In this document: positions 31,887 through 40,117 of the stretch, piece by piece
Position numbering within the stretch: position 1 is the first letter of the stretch
Layout: every line of letters begins with the position of its first letter
Assembly (NCBI RefSeq): GCF_026015985.1
Contig: NZ_CP110389.1
Location: 5,984,001 to 6,048,000, forward strand
Direction: 5' to 3'
Origin: Rhodopseudomonas sp. P2A-2r
GTDB taxonomy: Bacteria > Pseudomonadota > Alphaproteobacteria > Rhizobiales > Xanthobacteraceae
Length of the DNA stretch: 64,000 nucleotides
Program-made: the position numbers and the translations under genes
Notes under the pieces: model-generated
Told to the model about the DNA's origin: nothing
The model's database searches: none
Seen by the model: only the letters and a program-made list of their open reading frames with translations

Positions 31887-32521
31887 TGGCCGCTCCCGCA
31901 AAATTCCTGTTCGACGTCGATTTCGCGGTGCCCGACAAGGCGCGCGAAAAGGCTGCAACCTCGGCGGAAATCGCCGAGATGATCGCCAATGCCGAAGCCC
32001 GCGCCTATCGCAACGGATTTGACGCCGCCCAGCACGAGGCCAAGGTGGAAAGCGACCGCCGCGCCGCGCTGGCGCTGGAACAGATCGGCGTGGCGATCAG
32101 CGACATTGCCGGCCGCTTCTCCGGCATCGAGAGCCGGATGGAGACCGAAGCGGTCGACGTGGCGGTCGCCGTTGCGCGCAAGCTGTGCAGCGAACTGATT
32201 GCCGGCGAGCCGCTGACCGAAGTGATGGCGCTGGTTCATGATTGCTTCAAGCATCTGGTGGCGACGCCGCATCTCGTCGTCCGCATCAACGACCGATTAT
32301 ATGACGAAGCCCGCGAGCGGATCGAGAAACTGGCCAAGCAGAGCGGCTTCCAGGGCAAGCTCGTGATCCTGTCCGAGCCGGACATCGACAACGGCGATTG
32401 CAAGATCGAATGGGCCGATGGCGGCGTGCTGCTGGAACGCACGGCGATCGAAGCAAAAATTGGCGAACTCGTCGGGCGCTATATGGCGTCGCGCAACCCA
32501 ACCGGCCTTGCACGGCCATGA
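31886..32521 (+). CDS. fliH: Flagellar assembly protein FliH
   Basis: A 211-residue regulator of the export ATPase FliI. A helical N-terminal half (EIAEMIANAEARAYRNGFDA, a GxxxG-like Ala/Gly helix region) precedes a vacuolar-ATPase E-subunit-like C-terminal domain with VDVAVAVARKLCSELIAGEP and GDCKIEWADGGVLL. ATG 31886 overlaps the fliG stop (TGATG); a TTG three bases earlier is less likely. fliI is not in the window. The match to FliH rests on these segments and on position; length is typical (200-240). Confidence 0.87.
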   Translation: MAAPAKFLFDVDFAVPDKAREKAATSAEIAEMIANAEARAYRNGFDAAQHEAKVESDRRAALALEQIGVAISDIAGRFSGIESRMETEAVDVAVAVARKLCSELIAGEPLTEVMALVHDCFKHLVATPHLVVRINDRLYDEARERIEKLAKQSGFQGKLVILSEPDIDNGDCKIEWADGGVLLERTAIEAKIGELVGRYMASRNPTGLARP

Positions 32522-32531
32522 GGACCACATC

Positions 32532-32879
32532 ATGAGCAACGACACCCAGGTGCCGCTCCCCGATCTCAACGGCGCCGATCCGGTCGCGATGGGGGACGTC
32601 GGATACAATGAGGACGAACAGGTCACGCGCATCGCCGCCGACCTGGAAGCGGTGTTCGACGTGCCCGTGCAGGTCTCCGCGGTGCTCGGCCGCTCGAAGA
32701 TGGATGTCGGCGAGTTGCTGAAGCTCGGGCCCGGCACCGTGCTGGAACTGGACCGCCGGGTCGGCGAGGCCATCGACATCTACGTCAACAACCGCCTCGT
32801 CGCGCGCGGCGAAGTGGTGCTGGTCGAGGAAAAACTCGGCGTCACCATGACCGAAATCATCAAGACCGAGCGCAGCTAA
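32532..32879 (+). CDS. fliN: Flagellar motor switch protein FliN
   Basis: A 115-residue C-ring protein with the SpoA fold. The first 40 residues are variable and acidic. The core VFDVPVQVSAVLGRSKMDVG is followed by LLKLGPGTVLELDRRVGEA and DIYVNNRLVARGEVVLVEEK, diagnostic for FliN. ATG 32532 lies ten bases after the fliH stop with AGGA nearby. It gives directional switching together with FliG and FliM, and is co-transcribed with flbD downstream. Confidence 0.94.
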   Translation: MSNDTQVPLPDLNGADPVAMGDVGYNEDEQVTRIAADLEAVFDVPVQVSAVLGRSKMDVGELLKLGPGTVLELDRRVGEAIDIYVNNRLVARGEVVLVEEKLGVTMTEIIKTERS

Positions 32880-32935
32880 CGCCATTTCAACAATCCAGCG
32901 CCGAACGGCGCGGACCACAATAACAGGAGCAAACC

Positions 32936-34315
32936 ATGCGGCTTCTCATCGTCGGAACCCTCAAGGGCCAGCTGACTACCGCCACCAAGATCGCCATGGA
33001 CAACGGCGCCTCCGTCGTCCACGCCGAGAACCTCGACCAGGCGATGGCGGTGCTGCGCGGCGGCAAGGGCGCCGACCTGCTGCTGGTCGATGTCGCGCTC
33101 GATATTCGCGACCTCGTGATGCGGCTGGAAGCTGAACATATCCACGTGCCGATCGTCGCCTGCGGCATCACCAATGACGCCCGTGCCGCAGTCGCTGCGA
33201 TTCACGCCGGTGCCAAAGAATACATCCCGCTGCCGCCGGATCCGGAGCTGATCGCCGCGGTGCTGGCCGCCGTCGCCAACGACTCCCGTGACCTGATCTA
33301 CCGCGACGAGGCCATGGCCAAGGTCGTCAAGCTGGCGCAGCAGATCGCCGGCTCCGATGCCTCCGTGATGATCACCGGCGAATCCGGCACCGGCAAGGAA
33401 GTGCTGGCGCGCTATGTTCACACTCGCTCGCACCGCGCCAAGAAGCCGTTCATATCAATCAACTGTGCGGCGATCCCCGAGCATCTCTTGGAATCCGAAC
33501 TGTTCGGTCACGAAAAAGGCGCCTTCACCGGCGCCATCGCCCGCCGCATCGGCAAGTTCGAGGAAGCTACCGGCGGCACCCTGCTGCTCGACGAAATCAG
33601 CGAGATGGACGTCCGCCTGCAATCGAAATTGCTGCGCGCGATCCAGGAGCGGGTGATCGATCGCGTCGGCGGCACGCGCCCGGTGCCGATCGACATCCGC
33701 ATCATCGCCACGTCCAACCGCAACCTGTCGGATGCGGTGCGCGAAGGCACCTTCCGCGAGGATCTGCTGTTTCGGCTCAACGTGGTCAATCTCAAGATCC
33801 CGCCGCTGCGCGACCGCCCGGCGGACATTCTCGAACTGGCCCAGCACTTCGCCAAGAAATACGCCGACGCCAACGGCGTGCCGGTGCGGCCGATCTCGGC
33901 TGAAGCCCGGCACGTGCTGACCGTCAACCGCTGGCAGGGTAACGTCCGTGAACTCGAGAACACGATGCACCGCTCGGTGCTGATGGCCACGGGCGACGAG
34001 ATCGGTGCCGATGCCATTCTCACGCCTGACGGCGATCGTCTCGATCTGGCAAAGACCGCACCGGCCGTAGCGCATGCGACCCTCGCTGCCGAACAGGTCA
34101 CCCGCTCCCTGGTCGGTCGCACCGTTGCCGATGTGGAGCGCGATCTCATTCTCGAGACGTTGAAGCATTGCCTCGGCAACCGCACCCATGCCGCGAATAT
34201 TCTGGGCATCTCGATCCGCACCCTGCGCAACAAGCTCAACGAATATGCCGATGGCGGCCTGCCGATCACACCGGCCGGTTCGGGCGACTACCGCGCGATG
34301 GTCGCAACGATGTAG
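32936..34315 (+). CDS. flbD: Sigma-54 dependent flagellar regulator FlbD
   Basis: A 459-residue activator of sigma-54 flagellar genes. Residues 1-115 are a receiver-like domain that keeps Asp52 (LLLVDVALD) but starts MRLLIVGTLKG, with no acidic pair, and has IPLPPDP where the conserved Lys should be (Leu99). The AAA+ domain follows with GESGTGKE (Walker A), GAFTGA (sigma-54 contact) and GGTLLLDEISEM (Walker B). A Fis-type helix-turn-helix (HAANILGISIRTLRNKLNEY) ends the protein. Receiver degeneration fits FlbD, whose activity in Caulobacter depends on FliX rather than a kinase. It is last in the flagellar operon. Confidence 0.93.
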   Translation: MRLLIVGTLKGQLTTATKIAMDNGASVVHAENLDQAMAVLRGGKGADLLLVDVALDIRDLVMRLEAEHIHVPIVACGITNDARAAVAAIHAGAKEYIPLPPDPELIAAVLAAVANDSRDLIYRDEAMAKVVKLAQQIAGSDASVMITGESGTGKEVLARYVHTRSHRAKKPFISINCAAIPEHLLESELFGHEKGAFTGAIARRIGKFEEATGGTLLLDEISEMDVRLQSKLLRAIQERVIDRVGGTRPVPIDIRIIATSNRNLSDAVREGTFREDLLFRLNVVNLKIPPLRDRPADILELAQHFAKKYADANGVPVRPISAEARHVLTVNRWQGNVRELENTMHRSVLMATGDEIGADAILTPDGDRLDLAKTAPAVAHATLAAEQVTRSLVGRTVADVERDLILETLKHCLGNRTHAANILGISIRTLRNKLNEYADGGLPITPAGSGDYRAMVATM

Positions 34316-34320
34316 GCTCT

Positions 34321-34442
34321 TGTCCCGGACGCGATGCAATACGCAGTATTGCTTCGCAGATCCGGGACCGTCACGAACTCCGGCGCTTGTGACGGTCCCG
34401 GATCTGCGCAGCAGCGCTACGCGCTGCGGCGCGTCCGGGACA
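34321..34442. repeat. Nested palindromic repeat, family B
   Basis: Outer arms TGTCCCGGACGCG (34321-34333) and CGCGTCCGGGACA (34430-34442) enclose GCAGATCCGGGACCGTCAC (34356-34374) and its exact complement (34389-34407). It starts six bases after flbD and may also end the flagellar transcript. Confidence 0.85.
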
Positions 34443-34457
34443 CGACATCCATGCGCT

Positions 34458-34613
34458 TCACGAATATTTCGGCGCGTCCGGCTTGCGGAAAATCTGGATC
34501 GGTTCGCCCGGCACCAGATCATGGCGGGTGAACATCGCATAGGCATAGAGCGCCAGATAGCCGATCGACAGCGCACCGATCAGATAGATCGCCCAGATGC
34601 CGACGCGCTTCAT
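34458..34613 (-). CDS. Small single-helix membrane protein
   Basis: A 51-residue protein: MKRVGIWAIYLIGALSIGYL, then LALYAYAMFTRHDLVPGEP, i.e. one membrane helix and a short soluble tail rich in Pro. Its ATG at 34613 overlaps the stop of the upstream DUF4345 gene as ATGA, a sign of translational coupling. I do not recognise the family; the coupled pair suggests a joint membrane role. Confidence 0.6.
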   Translation of the reverse strand: MKRVGIWAIYLIGALSIGYLALYAYAMFTRHDLVPGEPIQIFRKPDAPKYS

Positions 34614-34996
34614 CGGCTGAGGCCGAGCTTTGCGACATGGCGTTGCCACAGCCAGATCAGCGGCACGATCACCAGTTCGCCGAACAGGCTGAGCAGGATG
34701 CCGAGCGTTGGAACGCCGTGAGAGATCACCGACATCAGGCGCGGGATCGCGCCCAGCACCAGGATGAAGGTCACCAGCGCGATCCGCTCGCTGTGCCGTT
34801 CGATATTGGGGATCGCCGACCAGTAAATCAGCCCGATCGCCAGCAACATGCCCTTGAGGAAGCGCACATAGCTGTCCATGGTCACATCGACGGCCACGCC
34901 GCTGAAACTGGTGCCGATCAGCACGCCGGCCAGGCCGAAGCCGACCGCAGACAGTCCGGTCAGCGCTACGGCGGTTTGAAGCAGTCTGCGTTGCAT
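34610..34996 (-). CDS. DUF4345-like membrane protein
   Basis: A 128-residue protein with four hydrophobic helices: TAVALTGLSAVGFGLAGVLIG, FLKGMLLAIGLIYWSA, IALVTFILVLGAIPRLMS and LFGELVIVPLIWLW. The pattern of a helix, a short DSYVRFLKG loop, then GxIPRLMSV resembles DUF4345 proteins. ATG 34996 is the first in frame. It is followed by the overlapping single-helix gene (ATGA). The function is unknown. Confidence 0.68.
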   Translation of the reverse strand: MQRRLLQTAVALTGLSAVGFGLAGVLIGTSFSGVAVDVTMDSYVRFLKGMLLAIGLIYWSAIPNIERHSERIALVTFILVLGAIPRLMSVISHGVPTLGILLSLFGELVIVPLIWLWQRHVAKLGLSR

Positions 34997-35176
34997 GCGC
35001 GATATTCCCGGTCCGGACGATGTCGCCGGCTTTTAGCGCAGGCGGCCGCTCCTGACAACCGCAAACTGCGCGAATCCCGCCCTATTCTGCGGCTTGCACC
35101 CCGCGCCCGAATGGTTAGCTTGCCAAGGTGAGTCGCGGCCGCAACACCTGCAAGCCCTGCTTTTCCCCGAGATCCC

Positions 35177-36286
35177 ATGCCCACTTTTACCCCGCACCAG
35201 GACGCCGCGCTCAAAGCCGTCGATGACTGGCTGAAAGCAAAACCAGGCAAGGGCAACACACCGCCGGTGTTCCGGCTGTTCGGCTATGCCGGCACCGGCA
35301 AGACCACGCTGGCGCGGCACATCGCCGACAACGTCGACGGCGAGGTCAAGTTCGCGGCATTCACCGGCAAGGCCGCTTTGGTGATGCGCAACAAGGGCTG
35401 CGACGGCGCTTCCACCATCCATTCGCTGATCTACCGCGCCCGGGAGACCGGCGAGGAACAGCCCAATTTCGAGTTGTGGGACGATGCGCCGGCCTCGAAG
35501 GCCAAGCTGATCGTGATCGACGAATGCTCCATGGTCGACGCCGATCTCGGCCGCGACCTGATGTCGTTCGACTGCCCGCTCCTGGTGCTCGGCGATCCCG
35601 CGCAGCTGCCACCCATCCAGGGCGGCGGCTTCTTCACCGATTGCGAACCCGACGTCATGCTGACAGAGGTGCATCGCCAGGCCGAGAATGACCCGATCGT
35701 GCGCATGTCCATGGACGTGCGCGAGGGCCGCGAGCTGGACATCGGCCGCTACGGCGAGAGCGAGGTGATCTCGCGCACCGAACTCGATCCGAAGCGCGTG
35801 ATGGACGCCGACCAGGTGCTCTGCGGGCGCAACAACACCCGCCGCGCCTACAACACCCGGTTCCGTCTGCGGCTCGGCGTCGAAGATCCGCTGCCCGTGG
35901 CCGACGACAAGCTGGTGTGCCTGCGCAACAACCGCAAGAAGGCGCTGTTCAACGGCGGACTATGGCGCGTCAAGGCACGCGCCGCGTCGAAATCGCAGAT
36001 CATCACCATGCGGCTATCGCCGGATGAGGATTTCGGCGGCAAGGTCACCAAGGTGTCGGTGCGCGCCGACTGTTTCAGCGGCGGCGTCGACCAGTTGCCG
36101 TGGGACCAGCGCAAGCCCTATGACGAATTCGACTACGGCTATGTGCTCACCGTGCACAAGAGCCAAGGCTCGCAATGGGACGACGTGGTGCTGTTCGACG
36201 AGAGCTTCGCGTTCCAGGAAAGCCGCGCGCGCTGGCTCTATACCGGCATCACACGTGCCGCCAAGCGCCTCAGCATCGTGATCTGA
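35177..36286 (+). CDS. Dda/RecD-like ATP-dependent DNA helicase
   Basis: A 369-residue superfamily 1 helicase. Walker A FGYAGTGKTTLARH is near residue 35, FTGKAALVMRNKG forms motif Ia, and VIDECSMVDADL is Walker B. The GDPAQLPPIQGG motif III and the UvrD-like C-terminal TVHKSQGSQWDD and YTGITRAAKRLSIVI complete it. It is compact, with no RecBC partner or nuclease domain, like phage T4 Dda and chromosomal short helicases. ATG 35177 is preceded by CGAGA. Neighbours are unrelated. A role in repair or replication restart is inferred. Confidence 0.87.
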   Translation: MPTFTPHQDAALKAVDDWLKAKPGKGNTPPVFRLFGYAGTGKTTLARHIADNVDGEVKFAAFTGKAALVMRNKGCDGASTIHSLIYRARETGEEQPNFELWDDAPASKAKLIVIDECSMVDADLGRDLMSFDCPLLVLGDPAQLPPIQGGGFFTDCEPDVMLTEVHRQAENDPIVRMSMDVREGRELDIGRYGESEVISRTELDPKRVMDADQVLCGRNNTRRAYNTRFRLRLGVEDPLPVADDKLVCLRNNRKKALFNGGLWRVKARAASKSQIITMRLSPDEDFGGKVTKVSVRADCFSGGVDQLPWDQRKPYDEFDYGYVLTVHKSQGSQWDDVVLFDESFAFQESRARWLYTGITRAAKRLSIVI

Positions 36287-36401
36287 AGCAGCTCAGGGAT
36301 GAGACCTCATGCGCTGAAACGACGCGGCGCGGTTCGAGGCTCAACTGGAACGTTGGCGCGTTAGCTTTGTTAAACCTGCATCGGATCATGCAGGAGTATT
36401 C

Positions 36402-36809
36402 ATGCGAACGTTTCAAAAAATCACATCCGCCGTGCTGATCGGCGCCACCGCGCTGACATTTTCGGTTCCGGCTATATCCGCGCCCATGATGAACCAGGCG
36501 AGTGTGGCCAAGGCCGTTCCGTCGTCGACCGAGAACGTGCAATATTATCGCGGGCACGGCTACGGGTACGGCGGCGGTTATCGCCATGGCTACGGACACC
36601 GTGGTTACGGGCATCGTGGCGGCGGCAACGGCGCGCTTATCGGCGGATTGGCGGCGGGCGCGATCATCGGCGGCGCCATTGCGGCCGGCGCGGCGAGCAA
36701 CGCCCAGGCACAGCAGAACGCCAATTACTGCGCCCAGCGCTACCGCTCCTACGATCCGGCTTCCGGCACCTATCTCAACAACGACGGCAACCGCTATCCC
36801 TGCCCGTAA
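36402..36809 (+). CDS. BA14K family exported protein
   Basis: A 135-residue protein. A signal peptide (residues 1-27, cleavage near ISAAP-like site ISA-PM) precedes a Gly/Tyr/His-rich segment (repeats of GHRGYG) and a hydrophobic Gly/Ala helix (GGLAAGAIIGGAIAAGAAS). The C-terminus YCAQRYRSYDPASGTYLNND is the BA14K motif, first seen in an immunoreactive, lectin-like Brucella protein. ATG 36402 follows AGGAG. A terminator follows the stop. Confidence 0.88.
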   Translation: MRTFQKITSAVLIGATALTFSVPAISAPMMNQASVAKAVPSSTENVQYYRGHGYGYGGGYRHGYGHRGYGHRGGGNGALIGGLAAGAIIGGAIAAGAASNAQAQQNANYCAQRYRSYDPASGTYLNNDGNRYPCP

Positions 36810-36832
36810 CATTTGAAGATCGACCGCAATCG

Positions 36833-36859
36833 ATGCCCGGCCTTTGTGCCGGGCATTTT
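36833..36859 (+). terminator. Rho-independent terminator after the BA14K gene
   Basis: ATGCCCGGC and GCCGGGCAT pair around a six-base loop (36833-36856) and are followed by TTTG. Confidence 0.85.
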
Positions 36860-37014
36860 GCGTTCCGCCTCACGAAGTCGTGTCCGCCGCCTCGTAACGG
36901 ATGGTACCTCGCCACGTATCTTCCATGACTAGATCCGGCCGAGCCAATTGCACGCTGCGCCGGAGCCTTTAGATTATCGACCGATCCGGTCGCCCTGGAC
37001 CAAGAGGACATGTC

Positions 37015-37734
37015 ATGCGCCGCTCCACCTTCAACCGCCTGTCACTGTGCGTTGCCACTGCCGTCGGCGCGCTGGCGATCGCCTCCTTCGCCGTGCCATC
37101 CTACGCGGCCGAGGACGCGGTGATCATTCCCGCACCCGCCATGGATGCACAGCCCTCCGGCACAACCGAGACCGCGGTCATCGCCGGCGGTTGCTTCTGG
37201 GGCGTGCAGGGCGTGTTTCAGCATACCAAGGGCGTCGTCAACGCCGTATCGGGCTATGCCGGCGGCACGAAGAGCACGGCGAACTATTCCGCAGTGTCTA
37301 CTGGCTCGACCGGCCACGCCGAGGCTGTGGAGATCAAATACGACCCGAAGCAGATCAGCTACGGCAAGATCCTGCAGATCTATTTCTCGGTGGCGCACGA
37401 CCCGACCCAGCTCAATCGCCAAGGGCCGGACAGCGGTACGCAGTATCGCTCGGAGATCTTCACCACCTCGGCCGAGCAGAAGAAGGTTGCCGAGGCCTAC
37501 ATCGCCCAGCTCAACGCCGCCAAGGCGTGGAAGAAGCCCATCGTCACCAAGATCAGCGCGCTGCAGGGATTTTTCCCCGCAGAAGAGTATCATCAGGACT
37601 ACCTGACGCTGCACCCGAACCAGCCCTATATTGTCTATAATGACCTTCCGAAGGTCGAAAACCTGAAGAAGATCTTTGCGCAGAATTATATCGAGAAGCC
37701 GACGCTGGTCAGCAGCGCCAAGGTCACGAACTGA
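37015..37734 (+). CDS. msrA: Peptide methionine-S-sulfoxide reductase, exported form
   Basis: A 239-residue enzyme that reduces S-epimers of methionine sulfoxide. A signal peptide spans about 1-32 (hydrophobic ATAVGALAIASFAVPSYA), so it should act in the periplasm. The catalytic Cys60 lies in GGCFWGVQGVF; GYAGG, GHAEAVEI, DPTQLNRQGPD and YRSEIF are the conserved MsrA blocks. EYHQDYL and the C-terminal extension follow. It precedes msrB by 75 bases on the same strand, forming a split MsrA/MsrB pair. Confidence 0.94.
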   Translation: MRRSTFNRLSLCVATAVGALAIASFAVPSYAAEDAVIIPAPAMDAQPSGTTETAVIAGGCFWGVQGVFQHTKGVVNAVSGYAGGTKSTANYSAVSTGSTGHAEAVEIKYDPKQISYGKILQIYFSVAHDPTQLNRQGPDSGTQYRSEIFTTSAEQKKVAEAYIAQLNAAKAWKKPIVTKISALQGFFPAEEYHQDYLTLHPNQPYIVYNDLPKVENLKKIFAQNYIEKPTLVSSAKVTN

Positions 37735-37809
37735 CAGCGATCAGAACTGACCGGGGTCACGGAATGACCGGGGATCACTGACCACCCCGCGGCTTTGCAA
37801 GGAGATGAC

Positions 37810-38223
37810 ATGACCGACACGAAGATCAATCCCGGCAAGGTTGAGAAGAGCGACGCCGAATGGCGCCGCGAGCTTAGTCCCATGCAGTACGCCGTGCTGC
37901 GTGAGAAGGCGACCGAGCGGCCGTTCTCCGCCGAATACGAGCATGACCACACGCCCGGCACTTTCGTTTGCGCAGGTTGCGGCCAGACCCTGTTCGACTC
38001 CGACGCCAAGTTCGATTCCGGTTGCGGCTGGCCGAGTTTCACGCAGCCCGCTCTGGAGAGCCATGTCGACGAGGAGCGTGACATGAGCCACGGGATGGTA
38101 CGGACGGAGGTGCTGTGCTCGAAGTGCAATGGCCATCTCGGTCACGTGTTTCCCGACGGCCCCGGACCGACGGGATTGCGCTATTGCATCAACTCGGCGG
38201 CCTTGAAACTTCAGCCGAAATAA
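37810..38223 (+). CDS. msrB: Peptide methionine-R-sulfoxide reductase
   Basis: A 137-residue enzyme that reduces R-epimers. Zinc ligands are CAGC (54, 57) and CSKC (103, 106). The catalytic Cys126 is in [13 protein letters not shown], and SGCGWPSF with SHGMVRTEV are typical. No signal peptide is present, so it should be cytoplasmic, unlike the MsrA upstream. ATG 37810 has AGGAG seven bases upstream; a frame start 15 bases earlier is less good. A strong hairpin terminator follows. Confidence 0.95.
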   Translation: MTDTKINPGKVEKSDAEWRRELSPMQYAVLREKATERPFSAEYEHDHTPGTFVCAGCGQTLFDSDAKFDSGCGWPSFTQPALESHVDEERDMSHGMVRTEVLCSKCNGHLGHVFPDGPGPTGLRYCINSAALKLQPK

Positions 38224-38252
38224 ATAGCTGGACGTTATCGAACTGTCTCAAT

Positions 38253-38290
38253 GCCCCGTGCGACCAACATTGGTTGCGCGGGGCGTTTCT
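38253..38290 (+). terminator. Terminator after msrB
   Basis: GCCCCGTGCGACCAA pairs with TTGGTTGCGCGGGGC (38253-38284) with two G-U wobbles, then GTTTCT. Outer arms GAACTGTC (38240-38247) and GACAGTTC (38300-38307) extend the structure. Confidence 0.82.
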
Positions 38291-38372
38291 GTCCTGAAGA
38301 CAGTTCGATGCCTCATATTGCGACACGCCTCATTCGCGTGCACGCGCTGAAGAACAATAAGAAAGCACTGCT

Positions 38373-38753
38373 ATGTCGACCCGTTCCAACCGCTGGCTGT
38401 TGGGCTTTGCCTGCGCCGGCCTGATGTTCGAGACCATTGTCTCCCATCCCGCCCTCGCCACCGACAAGGTCTCGCTGTTCAAGATCATCACGGCGAAAGA
38501 CGAAATCGTGATCGGCATGACCGATGACGAACTGGCCAAGCTGCAGAGCAAGACCGCCGGCGGCGTGGCCCGGCACCTGATCGACCGCGGCGCCATCACG
38601 GTGTGGCAATATGCGGTGCGCAAGGCCGAGGCCGGCGCGCTGGAACAAGCGCCTTTGCGCCAGGTGGGACTGCTGTCGAACGACGCGCTCCGCGTGGAGC
38701 CCTACACGACACCGCTGAAAATCGTCCCGATCCCCGACAACAGCGGGCAATAA
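38373..38753 (+). CDS. Exported hypothetical protein
   Basis: A 126-residue protein with a signal peptide (MSTRSNRWLLGFACAGLMFE, cleavage near ALA at 29). The mature part has TDKVSLFKIITAKDEIVIGM, DDELAKLQ and a helical ARHLIDRGAITVWQYAVRKA segment. It ends in a Pro-rich tail. No known domain is apparent; related proteins occur in Bradyrhizobium-like genomes. It stands alone after the msrB terminator. Confidence 0.65.
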   Translation: MSTRSNRWLLGFACAGLMFETIVSHPALATDKVSLFKIITAKDEIVIGMTDDELAKLQSKTAGGVARHLIDRGAITVWQYAVRKAEAGALEQAPLRQVGLLSNDALRVEPYTTPLKIVPIPDNSGQ

Positions 38754-38999
38754 TTCGCCTCCGGATCGCCGCATCCTAGCGTTGAATCGTCGTAAGACGT
38801 TGAATTCGTAACCCTTATTGCGTCAAACCACCGCGCTGCCGGCGATTCATCATGCTGCGTGGCGGGTGTCGCATTTCTGTGAAACGTGCTTATATTAGGG
38901 TCTGTCCTTGAAATGATGTCCGGCGGGAAATCGCCGACGCGCGTGATCGCGCCATTCTCCGTCATTTCGCTTTGCGTACTTTCATAGAGGTCACTGACC

Positions 39000-39293
39000 A
39001 TGGCTGCTTTTAGCTACAACACTGCCGCAGAACTGTTTCCCGCCGCGATCCGCAAGAAGAAGCGTGCCGGCTTCGCCTATCGTCGTTTCGATACCGCCGC
39101 CGCGGCGGTGCAGTTCGCGATCGAACAGTTGCCTGCAGATTCGCTGAATGGCGCCTATTTGCAGGTCGAGGAAGCACGCTTTGACCAGAGCGGGATTCGC
39201 ACGCTGTACGAGAGCGAGGATTTCCCGCTTGAACGCCGCGCCCCCGAGCCGGTCGCGGAAGCCGCCGCCGACGAGTCCGTCGACGCCGCCTGA
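39000..39293 (+). CDS. Conserved hypothetical protein, 97 residues
   Basis: A small soluble protein: MAAFSYNTAAELFPAAIRKK, then RRFDTAAAAVQFAIEQLPAD and a conserved YLQVEEARFDQSGIRTLYES, ending in an acidic Ala/Glu tail. The ATG at 39000 follows GAGGTCACTGACC. The domain is known to me only as a rhizobial conserved protein without function. Upstream 38754-38999 holds its promoter region; a hairpin follows the stop. Confidence 0.65.
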   Translation: MAAFSYNTAAELFPAAIRKKKRAGFAYRRFDTAAAAVQFAIEQLPADSLNGAYLQVEEARFDQSGIRTLYESEDFPLERRAPEPVAEAAADESVDAA

Positions 39294-39308
39294 TACGTTC
39301 CCCTTCAA

Positions 39309-39349
39309 ATGATCGGTCCGGAAAACCGGCTTCGGCTTTTCCGGATCAT
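39309..39349. terminator. Bidirectional hairpin between convergent genes
   Basis: ATGATC-GG-TCCGGAAAA and TTTTCCGGATCAT pair around a GC-rich loop (39309-39349), between the plus-strand hypothetical and the minus-strand DUF4112 gene. Confidence 0.65.
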
Positions 39350-39363
39350 GCCACGCAGTCGCA

Positions 39364-39894
39364 CTAGCGCGGCTGCTTGTCGAGCCACTTCCGCAACATC
39401 CTGACATTACGGATATTGGCGCGGAACATCACATCGAAGGCATCGCCCACCACGGGCACGATTCCGACCACACCATCCAGCGCCACATTGCCGAGCATCC
39501 GCATGGTGACATGCCAGGGCGCGCCGAGCGCGCGCGCCTCGCGCACCACCCACAGCGAAATCGCGGTCGTGATGATGTCGCCGAGCACCGGGACCAGACC
39601 GATGATCCCGTCGATACCGTAGCGAATGTTGGTGCCGGGCACGATGAAGGCGACATCCAGCAGTTTCGCCAGCGCGTCCAGCCGGGCGATACGCTGCTCC
39701 CGCGTCAGGTTGCCGAACATGCTGGCTGACGCACCGTCGAACGCAAAAGCGAAGCCCCCGGCCTGCGGCCCGAATTGCTCCGGCCGCACCTCGCGACCGT
39801 CCTGATCGATGATCGGACCGCGCGCAGCGCCGCTCTGCCGGGAATCGCGCGGCGGAGACGACGATGATGATGTGTAGCTGCGATCACTTTGCAT
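39364..39894 (-). CDS. DUF4112 membrane protein
   Basis: A 176-residue protein. A disordered Ser/Arg N-terminus (to about residue 60) is followed by the DUF4112 block: RIARLDALAKLLDVAFIVPG, then YGIDGIIGLVPVLGD and two hydrophobic segments, TTAISLWVVREARAL and LDGVVGIVPVVGDAFDV. The twice-occurring VPVxGD turn is characteristic. The tail is basic. The function is unknown. It converges on the 97-residue gene. Confidence 0.83.
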   Translation of the reverse strand: MQSDRSYTSSSSSPPRDSRQSGAARGPIIDQDGREVRPEQFGPQAGGFAFAFDGASASMFGNLTREQRIARLDALAKLLDVAFIVPGTNIRYGIDGIIGLVPVLGDIITTAISLWVVREARALGAPWHVTMRMLGNVALDGVVGIVPVVGDAFDVMFRANIRNVRMLRKWLDKQPR

Positions 39895-40117
39895 GACGCT
39901 GACATGGGGAGCCTATGCGGGGTGCGCAAGTTGCGTCATGGCGTCGCGTTACACAACTGCGGATGCAGCGCCACGCGGTCGATAAGTTCGCTGAACGACT
40001 CCGGAAGTGACTTGCATCACACTCAACCAATGTCGTACGACGAATTTCTCGAATTCTATTCCTCCGGTATGCCACATGCGATATTCTCACACGATGAGAA
40101 GCGCTGGGGAGCGAATT

